Shown: positions 54,813 to 64,000 of the stretch, in pieces
Layout of the letters: each line of letters opens with the position of its first letter
Numbering within the stretch: the stretch's first letter is position 1
Origin: Calycina herbarum
Lineage: Eukaryota; Ascomycota; Leotiomycetes; Helotiales; Pezizellaceae
Direction: 5' to 3'
Assembly (NCBI GenBank): GCA_001414485.1
Contig: LLEY01000002.1
Location: 806,001-870,000 of the forward strand
Length of the DNA stretch: 64,000 bases
Notes under the pieces: generated by a model
Databases searched by the model: none
Seen by the model: the letters and a program-made list of their open reading frames with translations, nothing else
Told to the model about the DNA's origin: nothing
Program-made: the position numbers and the translations under genes

Positions 54813-57072
54813 ACTCTCTTAAAAGTACTAATATCCTTAGATAACGTCTTCTATATACTAAGAGCGATATCTAAATATACTAATTCTACTATATTTAATT
54901 TATAAAAGTTCTTAAAGCTTAGGAATTATTCTTAAGCTACTCGGATATAATTATTATATATACCTTTATACTATATCTAAAACATATACTATAATTCTAC
55001 TATAGACCTTACTTTATACTTATTATAATCTATAGTACTCGAGAGACTGTAGAAGGAACAGAGTAACTTATAGAGTAGACTATAGAGTAGGCTATAGAGT
55101 AAGTTACAGGATCGGTGCAGGGTAGGTTAGGTGATTGTTAAATCACGTTTTTATAGAATCGGTAGTATAGATAAAGAGTAAAAGACTTAATTGACTTGGT
55201 TCCTAACTATAAGGACAGTAAAGGGCTATATATACTTCTAGGATAAGTACTAGAAGCTTCTATAGCTTATAAATAGAATAGTTACTAGAAGATTCTACGG
55301 TTTACGTAACCGAGAACGTAACCGAATCTTCTAGACAACACTAGAAAGAACTAGTATAGACTAAGGTTTAAACCTAAAGTCTATTAGTAAGTAAGGTAGT
55401 TATTACCTAATACTAACAGAGACGATAGAAGAGAGCTATAGGTTACTTAAATAGCGTTATAAGTAGTAGAAGAGAGTGTAGAAGTATAAGCTTCTTAATA
55501 GTATTAACTCTTGAATTATCTCTAGTAACTACTAAGGAATTAAAGTATATATTTAAAGGTATACTATATTAAATTCGTAATAATAAACATAAGAGGAGTG
55601 GTTATTAATCCCTAGCCTCTATATACCCTCTTTATCTATAACTTTATATCTAAATACCTTATTATATAGTGATTAAGAGTAGTAGGTTATATATAACACG
55701 TTCTAGAGAAGTTAGTATACATATCTTTAGTATATCTAAAGTTCTTTTAAATCTCTACTATTACTCCTAGCACTTCTACTTACGACGCTCTCTTAATCGC
55801 TAAATCGTTAAGCTGCCTACTTATCACGGTGGAGCGCGCTCTCTTCGTCTTTTACACCTTCTTTTAAGTATTCCTTTTATCTCTCTTTCTCTTGTATAAG
55901 AGAGACGTCACCGCCGCCTTCTACGCTGCCTTCTTATCTATATATCTCTAAGCTTCGCTGTCGTTATTGCTTAAAGATTTAATAGAGGATAGATTACTCT
56001 TATTACTTAATTCGTTCGCTGCTTCGTCGTATATGTTAGTAACGCTCTTAGGCTTTTTAGCGCTCTCTTTCTCTAGAGCCTTTATAGCCTTTAAATTAAT
56101 AGGATTATTTAGATTATTGTTTATACTATAGTATACTACTAAAACGTACTAGATTATCTTCTCTCCGATCATCTTAGTATACTCTAGAGCCTTCTTAAAG
56201 TCGTTCTAATCTCTCTAATTACTAATATCGTGTCTTTTAGGATCGCTCTTTATACTCTAAATAGCTATCTAATAATTAGGATCTCAGCGCCCTCGATTAC
56301 GCCTAAAATAGCTATTAATAAATCTATCTACTACTCTATATATATTCGCTACTATATATACGAAGTCTACCTCTCGATACTTAAGCCTTAAATTCAAGAG
56401 CTTATTAAGAGTCCTCCCTTATATACTATCTACGTACGTCTTTACCTTAATTACTATAACTAGCGCTTTTAAGGCATTTAATGCTTTAGAGAGGGTCTTC
56501 TTTCTAGGAGTCTTTTAAGCTTTATCACTATTACTCTTAGTAAGCTCGGTAGATAGAAAGGTTCTCTTCTTTTTAGACTTCGCTAACAAGGCTATAGAAT
56601 CCTCCTCCTCAAAGATTAATATATATTTAGCCTCCTCTTTAGCTTCTTTTCTCGCTCTCGCCCTCGCCCTCGCCCTCGCCCTCGCCCTCGCCGCCTCTCT
56701 CCCCCTCCTTTCTCTTATCTGGTATTCCTCCTCTCTTTCGGTATCGGCTCTTTCCTCCTCTATATATATTATATTATCTTCCTCGATTAATTATTATAAT
56801 TTGGCGGCTTTGGAGAGGGGGGCAATTGAGGGTGTATAAGAGCCTAGTACTGTCAAAGGGCTCTCACTAGGAAGGCGTGCTTCTGGAGCCTTTGAGCTAG
56901 CTCTTACTAAAGCTCCTATATCGATTATAACCTTCCTTGGTGGTGGTGGTGGTGGCATATCGTTGGTAGGAGAGGGGGCCTTTTCAGTAGCTTTTTTAGT
57001 AGCTTTTTTGACTTTGGGGGGTGATTTAGGTATCTCTGGCCCAGGGCCTTGCGAGCGCATATTCCTAGGCAT
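54813..57072 (-). pseudogene. Second (accessory) gene of the Tc1/mariner-type element, RIP-mutated
   Basis: The first 92 residues on the minus strand from 57072 are open: MPRNMRSQGPGPEIPKSPPK, a Lys/Ala-rich stretch, PPPPPP, and IGALVRASSKAPEARLP. Further left the frame continues through stops with an Arg-Ala repeat encoded by the (CCTCGC)n tract at 56655-56695. It then reads LSKALNALKALVIVIKVKTY, YREVDFVYIVANIYRVVDRF and KKALEYTKMIGEKII. No family recognised. The left limit is uncertain, since 54813-55750 has only scattered readable stretches. Confidence 0.5.
56649..56697. repeat. Hexanucleotide microsatellite (CGCCCT)n
   Basis: About six copies of cgccct with ctcgct variants at the left end. 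It encodes an Arg-Ala run in the minus-strand accessory gene and has stayed G+C-rich inside a RIP-mutated region. Confidence 0.8.
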
Positions 57073-57221
57073 ATTAGAGTATCAAAGGTATTAAGAACAA
57101 GGCAATAAGTGGTTATTTAGCTAATATTTCTATAGGGCCTCCTGGGCACGATTACGGTACGCAAAACGCTCGGATTATAAAAAAAGTGGGCAAATTCAAG
57201 CTTAACTCGCAACTGACTGTA

Positions 57222-57672
57222 GAATATTCAGATTAAATTACTCTTTCAGTACCTAATACTGTCTACTTTAAAATCTAGACTTTATTTAATTAACTTAATT
57301 AATCTAAAACTGTTGAATAATATAACTCAACAGCTTAGCTTACTAGACTTACTAGCAAGTAGTAACGTGATTGGTCAATTCCGCGTTCAGTAAATAAAGC
57401 ATACTATTTTACTTTTAGCTACTCGGAAGCCATGGTTAATAAAAGCATTAGAACAAAAACCATCATTATCGTAAACTTTATGGAAGTGTCTACGCCGTTT
57501 GAACCAATAGTATTGAATAACTATTGTGAGGATTTATATAAGGTTAATAAAACGTTTAGCAGCTCTTTATTGCCTTCCTCGCGGTGGACATTGCAAGTGG
57601 CAGTAATTAGAAACCTTAGGAAAGCTACGAATAAACCAATTCTTGGGTACTCATCAGAAGGCTTCTGAAACG
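57222..57672. other. Flank between the Tc1/mariner-type element and the NACHT-ankyrin remnant
   Basis: 57222-57410 is A+T-rich. A 78-codon frame at 57432-57668 (MVNKSIRTKTIIIVNFMEVS ...) has no recognisable features and may be the decayed first exon of the following gene. Confidence 0.3.
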
Positions 57673-60526
57673 AAAATTCTTGCTATCAAAATTCGGAAAG
57701 GATGGGAGAGCTTACGATGGGATCCGAAAGAGGTAGAAGCCTTACGAAGTCGCATTTGCTCAAATACCTCTTTATTGAACGCTTTCAATGGGTGACTTAC
57801 AAGGTTTATTCATTTGACCACAGGATTAAGAGCTGAACTAACTTTTTGTCTGAAAATATCCACGCAAACCTTAGAGAGCGTAAGCCGTTGGAATGAGAAG
57901 TTCGATAGCAAAGAGCATGAGGTAGACTACCGAGCAATTATGAAGTGGCTTCCCGATATAGACTTTTCTACCAGGCAGGCTGAATTTATCCACTGGCGGC
58001 AACCGGAAACCGGAGGATGGTTTCAAGAATCAACAGAATTCCAGAGATGGGTTGCTCCAAATAATACGGACCAAATCCTTTTCTGTCCTAGAATTCTGGG
58101 AGCTGGAAAGACAATCATCGCACCAATTGTTGTCCATGAGCTTTCCATTAGGGTTTCCTCTAACGCTAGTATCGGCATTGCATACATTTTCTTTGACTTC
58201 AGACATCAGAAATACCATAAACCAGATGACCTGATGGCCAGTATTTTGGAACAACTGAGTCAGACACAGAATTCGGTTTTGGAACCCCTCAAGGCACTTT
58301 ACGAACGCTACGAAAGTAAACAAACTCGGCCTTCATTTTCGGAACTATGCTCTGTTCTACGTGTCGTTGCCTCTGCACTTCGAAAAGTATTTATTGTTAT
58401 CGATGCGTTGGATGAGTGTCAAGCTTCTCTTCGTGGTCGTGACCAATTCTTGTTCGGGTTTTTTGAGCTTCAAGAGGCAACCGGATGCAATCTCTTCCTT
58501 GCTTCTGGTTTTATTCCGGAGATTGCAAAGGAGTTTGAAGGGGAGCTTTCATTGGAGATATGTGCCAGGGAGGGCGACATAATGAGATATGTTGAAGGTC
58601 GAATGCCACGATTACTGCGGCAGCGTATCACAAGATACCCTGACGTTCAGAAATCAATTCAAAAGGAGATATTGGCTGCGGTAGATGGCATGTATGACCT
58701 GTCCTGGGTTTTCTATAGATGCTCTCCTACTAAGATGAGATACAGGTTCTTACTCGCGGAACTTCATACGAACGCCCTCGAAACCATGCGCACGGTCGGA
58801 GATATCAAAAATGCCGTTAAAAGCTTGCTACGGGGACTAGAAAGCCTAGATGTAACATATGAGCAAGCTGTGGGAAGAATTGACGGTCAGGAAGCAGATT
58901 TCCGTACGCTTGCAATACAAGTTCTTTCTTGGGTAACACATACCTGTAGGCCTCTCTCAGGTCTCGAGATTCGACACACTCTGGAACTAAGAGCCGATAT
59001 GACAGAATTCGATGAAGACTTCCTCCCAGAAATGGAGGACCTCATTTCGTCCTGTGCTGGACTAGTCAAGATGGACAAAGAAAGCGACATCTTTCGAGTG
59101 GTACACAATACAACCCAGACTTTCTTTAAAAAGACTTGGAAATGCTGGTTTCCGGATGCGCAAACTAATATCACCATTATATGCGTTACCTACCTCTCAT
59201 TCAAAACTTTTGAATCCGGCTTTTGCTGCTCAAAATTCGACTACGAGAGGAGATTACAGATACATGTCCTATATGAATATGCAGCCACTTACTGGGGGAA
59301 ACATGCTGGTTATACATCAACATCGGAAACAGAGGCCAAAATTGTCGACTTTTTGGAAAGTTAAGCTAAGGTTTCCGGTATGTACCAGCCAGGTGTTGTT
59401 GATTGCAATTTTGATCATATCCAGCTCTTTGCCCATGCATGGCCCTAAGTATAGTCAATATGTTGCTACGAACTTCACGGCATTGCATCTGGCTGCTTAC
59501 TTTGACTTGGCAAATATTATAAAACTGCTACTCAATAACGGCCATGATCCATATGTTGAGACTCGCATCAACGATCTCCATTATCCCACGCTGCGAAGCT
59601 TGGGAACGAAGCTTGGGAACGAAGCTACAGCAATTTGCATTGTTGGATGAACCCAGAATTGAGGTCGAGTCAAAGGATTTGTTTGGTTAGACAGCTAATT
59701 TTGGTGGAATTGCTCCTTTCGGTGGACGGTATCAAAGTCAATGAGGAACATCTAACAGAAGCAGTAGTAGCCCCAAATCCACAACCATTGATACTTGAGC
59801 GGCTCCTAACAGCCAGGGCGTTCGACTCTGACCTCAAACTCGCTTTATGCTATCCTTTGATTCGAGCAGCATCTGCTGGACATTTGGAAATGGTTGAGAT
59901 GTTGTTCAAGGCAGGAGAGGTGGACGTTAATGCCCGATACAAACTGCATAGTAGATATGATACTCTGCTCCACTATGCCTCTCGTAGTGCAAGCCATTCC
60001 ATGGTATCACATCTCCTTTCCAAAGGAGCCGATCCGGATGCCAAAAATCGTAGTAGGATGACACCATTAATAGTTGCATCTGTTGAAGGACGCCTTGAAG
60101 CCGTCAAGCTACCCCTTGCCACCAAGAAAGTCAATATCCATCATAAGGCTCATGTTGTGCCTGTGGAAACTCCAATTCTAGCTGCTGCTGCTTGTCGAAA
60201 AGCGGATTCCGAGGAGATAGATACTGCGTCTCCTTCTTGCCTCAAATAAAATGGACATAAGAGGGGAAGAAATACAAGGCAGATCAGCTCTCTCACTTGC
60301 TACATGCACCACTGTAGGAAAGGTCCAAATGCTTCTCGACAAAGGATTTGATATTAACCCACGAAACCATCTTTGCAAGACACCCCTGTGCCCCGCCATA
60401 GCTAAACGAGAGAAGGTATTAGAACGTAGGGGCGACGGAGAACTTATACCAACCCACCAAGCCGAGCTCTAAGAAAAATTGTGTAAGTGCGACGCTATTA
60501 TTGATTTGTTGAAGCAAAAGGGGTAG
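57673..60526 (+). pseudogene. NACHT (STAND) NTPase with ankyrin repeats, decayed
   Basis: The reading starts near KILAIKIRKGWESLRWDPKE (N-terminal helical domain). A TGA follows in FNG*LT near 57793, then comes a 516-codon frame at 57814..59364. It holds the Walker A region (RILGAGKTIIAP; the first Gly of PGILGAGKT is Arg, G-to-A), the Walker B VFIVIDALDEC, and a GLVKMDKESDIFRVVHNTTQ block. After TAA at 59362 the frame shifts to ankyrin-like repeats (ATNFTALHLAAYFDLANIIK), then further frames (LIRAASAGHLEMVEMLFKAG, LLHYASRSASHSMVSHLLSK) to the TAG at 60524. STAND-ankyrin proteins act in fungal non-self recognition and programmed cell death. At least three breaks rule out a full-length product, although the NACHT frame is long and clean. 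Confidence 0.75.
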
Positions 60527-61777
60527 TATTGCCCACTGAGAATGAAGTAAATTGGTAGCATGCTTAGAGGATGTAACGGGCTTGGAAATAAGCTGGCGAG
60601 GAAGAGGAGGAGAAGGAGGACTTGGATTAAGTATAGTTTATTTACGAATTGTCGTTAGTACTAGTTTCATTGCTACTTAAGAGGATTGAATAATTAGTCT
60701 ATTAATTTTAAGTATTTTTGAATAGTTATTCAAGATCGTCTTAAAGAATTCAATTGAATATATATAGTTTAGAGCACTTCAAGGATATATAGTATAAGAC
60801 ACTTATCTAAATAACAAGTATTTAAAGTAGATAATTAAAACCATTTTAAGAAATCAAGTCTAGTAAATATAGTTTTTTAAAGTATATAGTATAAAACATC
60901 TAACGTGGTTTACCACCGAGCGGATCACTAAGAAATACATACAAAAAACGTCTGTGCTTTTTACTTAATTCTTTATTAAAAACGCTAAAATTTTAGAGTT
61001 AAGCTTTTCATATTTAAGATAAAGTCCTATAGAAATTTCAAACTTATAGTACTGATAGTTAATAAGATATAAAAGTTAGAGGCTAAATAATCCCTGTATT
61101 TTTCTTTTTTATTAATAGCTCCTTAAATATAAAGTATTATAAGATAGAAAATAGAAATTTATAAATCTTATAATATAGAGATCTTATTTTAAAAGTTTAA
61201 TAACTCTAACCCTGTTAGTATAAGACGTGCACGGTTACGCACATACGTTTTTTGTATGTATTTTCAGTGATCCGCTCGGTGGGAAACCACGTTAACTAAA
61301 TACCAATTATTTAATAAAGATAGTTTAAGATATTTATCTTAACAATATATATTTCTTAAAGATAAGCGAGAACATTTCAAAGAACTATATTTATCAACTA
61401 TATTTTAGAGTACTTTAAAAGTAGACATAATAAGAAACTCGTCTAGATAGTGTTTATCTATTATAAATAATCGAAAATCTTTTGAAAAACTAAGTTTAGT
61501 AAATCTAGTTTAAAGTAATTTGAAAGTATGTAGTAGAAAACACTTGTCTAAATAATAAATATTTAATATAGATAACTAAGAACGTTTAGAATAATTAAAT
61601 TCAGTAAAGAAAGTCCAATCTACTTAGATTTCTTCAAAAGTATATAGTATAAGTTACTTAGCTAGATGATATTCTTTTGATATAGATAATCGAGAATGTC
61701 TAGAACAGTTGAATTGAATAAAACTCTATATGTCTATAAATATTTATAGATAGGTTTAGTTAATTAATAATACTATA
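60527..61777. repeat. A+T-rich decayed satellite with an inserted MITE
   Basis: Units of roughly 115-130 bp recur (near 60760, 60860, 61510, 61640). They share Rtatatagtataaga/tacacttatctaaataa, caagtatttaaagtagata and cagttgaattgaataaa-like words. The RIP-like mutation is strong. The MITE is described separately. Confidence 0.6.
60903..61292. mobile_element. Pogo-type MITE, 390 bp
   Basis: Flanked by TA (60901-60902, 61293-61294). Inverted repeats of about 50 bp begin ACGTGGTTTmCCACCGAGCG and continue through ggatcact to acatacaaaaaacgt. The first seven bases match pogo element 2 (ACGTGGT) and the word CACCGAGC matches the repeat word of element 1. No coding capacity. Confidence 0.85.
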
Positions 61778-63637
61778 ACGTACATCACAAGCGAACCCGA
61801 CAGACAAGCGAACCCGACACTTTAACGTATACCTCTAATGAAAACCACGATAATTCAACCACAACGCCTACAATCAATTGAAACTACTCGGATTCTTCTT
61901 CCTCAGATACCTCTTCTATTATTCTACAAGTACGCACATTATGCCCAGTCTGTCCACAGTTGCCACAGCGCCGTGCACGTGTTTCTTCCCCTGGCTTCCG
62001 ACTAACAATTGCCCTTGTTTCTTGTTCTACTTAATGTCTAATATCCCTCTTGTCCTATAGGTCCTCTGCTTCTCGTTGGCTAAGTGATCCTCCTTATCGT
62101 AGACGTGTTTTCTTAGCCCTCCGGCGCTTGCTAAGTGCTTCGTTTGCTCGTCGAAGACTCTGGTTCTCGGCTTTTAATATCACTAGCTAATGTATGATTT
62201 TCGATGCACCCTTTGTAAACTGGTTAATAGCCTCGTAAATATTAGTTGGAGAGCTATTCTGGTGGTAGGCAATTCGATTTTTAATTAATATAGTCTGTAA
62301 CATAGCTTTAGTTAGGTTGTTTAGCGTCTAGGAAACCCAAGGTTGAGCGGTACCTAGGCGGGAGTTTGTAGGCGTAGGCGTCTTTAACTTAAGATTAAGC
62401 GTAGATATTACACTCTTAGGGTCGAATAGAAGAAGTCTAGCTCCTCAGAACCCTCCTCGAATGTTACTTTCAGTTATTACAATATTAAATGTAGCATAGA
62501 AGGCGGGAAAGAAGTCGTCCTTAGTAATATAGGAAATATTAGCCTATATCATATCTTCAATTTGGCGACCATATGCCCGTTTTAGAGGGCTAAAACACCT
62601 AACGTTAAGTGGCTAGAGTATATGAGAAGAATGAGCGGGCATATAAAGAGTAATAATGTTATGTTCCTTATAGTACTCCTTAAACTCGTCTGAGTAGTGG
62701 CTCTTATAACTGTTGAGGACTAATAGGCGAAAAACACTAATAGTTTAGGGCTTTGTATACTTCTCGAAATGCTGAATCTAATCTATACCCTTCTCGTTTA
62801 TAGTCCAACCGTTATCAGTAGTAGCGATTACCTAGTTAGGTGGAAATCCACTGTTTTAATACTAAGAGGCTAGGTGATTTTTCCCTGCAACAACCACAAA
62901 TGGCGGGACGTTCCAGCCTTAAGAATTAATACCCTGAATTACTATAACCTATTCCCGATTACTAGGCTGTATTCTTTTCGCTTTTGTACGCCCTTCTAAG
63001 CTTGTTACAACTATTGCAGTTAAGATAACGCCTATTATAAACCCGGTCTTGTCAAAGTTGTAGATATCTACTTTATTAATTCTATACTTTGTAATTGTGT
63101 TCCGCATAAGCTTAAACCAGCTACGAATGACTTCTGGATCTTCGCACTTAGCTCTCTGGTAGTCATATTTACACTGGAAGCGTGTCTAAAGCTCTAGACG
63201 GCGCTTGACAAAGTTGGAAGCCCAATGTTTACTAACGCGTGACGCGTTGCGTGTCGCGAGTAGTCGATTTACTATATCTTCAATAATAGACAGCCGGGGA
63301 GGAAATCCTTTAGTAGCTAAGTCGAGTATATATTAAACAAGCACTAATTCCTCTAAGTCGGTCAATTTCCGTGAGTTGGCTAAAATATCGCGTCGTAGAG
63401 GAACACCAAGTTTACAAGAACTAAGCTTATGATGACTACAAGAATATATCTTTGCTGCCGCTCGAGCGCTTAACTTTGGGTCGTTTTGCATAGCCTAGAG
63501 GGCTAGAATGATTTTCCTTTCGTCGTCTTCCTATGGCATGTTTTATCGTGGAGATATTAAGTGTTTGGTGGAGTGGTTATGCAAGCGCGTTAAAGTGTCG
63601 GGTTCGCTTGTCTGTCGGGTTCGCTTGTGATGTACGT
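61778..63637 (-). mobile_element. Pogo/Fot1-like DNA transposon 3, less decayed
   Basis: 1860 bp flanked by TA (61776-61777, 63638-63639). Inverted repeats begin ACGTACATCACAAGCGAACC and carry the word aCAAGCGAACCCGACA twice. The transposase is on the minus strand. It has clearly fewer stop codons than elements 1 and 2. Confidence 0.9.
61884..63539 (-). pseudogene. Pogo-type transposase of element 3, few stops
   Basis: Starts MP*EDDERKIILAL at 63539 (TGG to TAG at codon 3). HTH blocks are SARAAAKIYSCSHHKL and LVLQYILDLATKGFPPRLSI-like sequence (here LEELVLVQYILDLATKGFPP), then EDIVNRLLATRNASRVSKHW. The DDE domain has YNFDKTGFIIG (Glu to Lys) and LLVLNSYKSHYSDEFKEYYK (Asp to Asn), then YMPAHSSHILQPLNVRCFSP. 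The C-terminus is a CCHC zinc knuckle, CGNCGQTGHNVRTC, before EEVSEEESE and the stop at 61884-61886. About ten in-frame stops remain. Confidence 0.85.
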
Positions 63638-63944
63638 TATCTAATATATATATTGCAAGTATCGGTATGAACCATTCGTCACTGGCTCCTTTGTCTTTGA
63701 CTGACAAACGCCAAATATACGCGAGACCGCGTTTGCAGATACCGTGTTGTCGCGACTCGCTAATCACTTGGAGACGAGGTTGAGCGAGCAGTCTTCGCAT
63801 TTCTTCGCAATCCATCACCGCTCCGCAGTCCATTGCCCCTCAACCATCTCCGAAATAAACCAATTTCCTCGCTCGGATAGTATAGCACGCTCAATTCAGC
63901 GAAACCGAAATCTCTAAACAAACAAACGTTCATCGTTCCTCACG
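63638..63944. promoter_or_regulatory. Short upstream region of the gene leaving the right edge
   Basis: About 300 bp of normal composition between the end of pogo element 3 and an ATG. The frame on the minus strand here is not convincing as a gene. Confidence 0.4.
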
Positions 63945-64000
63945 ATGGCCCGCCAAAATCCATGGGAGGACCAGGTCTCGAAGAAAAAGCAAAAGTGGTT
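63945..64000 (+). CDS. 5' end of a gene running out of the window
   Basis: The ATG at 63945 in good context (cacgATGG) opens MARQNPWEDQVSKKKQKW, still open at the edge. It is basic and hydrophilic; too short to name. Confidence 0.45.
   Translation, partial: MARQNPWEDQVSKKKQKW

Larger units (their letters stand above)
46602..57219. mobile_element. Composite Tc1/mariner-type element with long inverted repeats, interrupted by a retrotransposon
   Basis: The ends are inverted repeats of about 90 bp: 46602..~46690 begins CAGTTAGTTGCGAGTTAAGC and 57219..~57130 begins CAGTCAGTTGCGAGTTAAGC on the other strand, differing only at a few transition sites. Both ends are flanked by TA (46600-46601, 57220-57221). 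Without the nested LTR element the unit is about 4.7 kb. The left half carries a DDE_3-type transposase (+) and the right half a second gene (-). The whole unit is heavily RIP-mutated. Confidence 0.85.

Overview
The window is nuclear DNA of a filamentous ascomycete (Pezizomycotina). The evidence is short GT-AG introns of about 40-180 bp with TACTAA/CTAAC-like branch sites, fungal protein families (MED7, IPI1, a GAL80-like oxidoreductase, a NACHT-ankyrin protein), and repeats carrying repeat-induced point mutation (RIP: TGG/CAA/CAG codons turned into TAG/TAA, loss of CpA/TpG, very high A+T). A leotiomycete-type plant-associated fungus is plausible, but this is inference from gene content only.

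Layout. (1) 1-9000 is gene-rich: the 3' end of a Cys-rich protein gene, a tiny Cys-rich protein ending in a CaaX box, MED7 (-), a PAP2 lipid phosphatase (+) and a large membrane/coiled-coil protein (+). (2) 9180-10711 is a small graveyard: a broken fructosamine-kinase/APH-type gene (-) abuts an N-terminally truncated DegT-type aminotransferase (+). (3) 11082-14225 is a conserved fungal gene (-); 14226-16920 is intergenic and includes a RIP-like A+T-rich block. (4) 16924-25591 is a compact housekeeping block: roadblock dynein light chain (-), a small membrane protein (-), IPI1 (+), a DUF262 protein (+), a CREG-like secreted protein (-) and ribosomal protein eS30 (+). (5) 26951-31947 holds two tandem secreted HEWLH metallopeptidase-like genes, one with single-base frameshifts and one with RIP-type stop codons. 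A GAL80-like oxidoreductase follows at 32800. (6) 34799-63637 is a transposon-dominated, A+T-rich compartment. It holds three RIP-mutated pogo/Fot1-like elements of 1860-1861 bp, a pogo-type MITE, a hAT-like MITE, and a 10.6 kb Tc1/mariner-type element with about 90 bp inverted repeats that is interrupted by a 5.9 kb Ty3/gypsy chromovirus. Between the repeats sit a copper amine oxidase remnant, an unrecognised intact gene (-), a large secreted HEFTH metallopeptidase-like gene (+), and a decayed NACHT-ankyrin gene. (7) A new gene starts at 63945 and leaves the window.

The intact genes are mostly single-copy housekeeping functions: transcription (MED7), ribosome assembly and translation (IPI1, eS30), dynein transport and lipid phosphate turnover. 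The accessory part shows repeat-driven decay next to secreted hydrolases. The most interesting items are the CaaX microprotein, the 49 bp and 23 bp spacings around the small membrane protein gene, the duplicated HEWLH genes with asymmetric damage, and the nested transposons with precise target-site duplications. All exon structures were read by eye from splice consensus and protein continuity, without alignment software.
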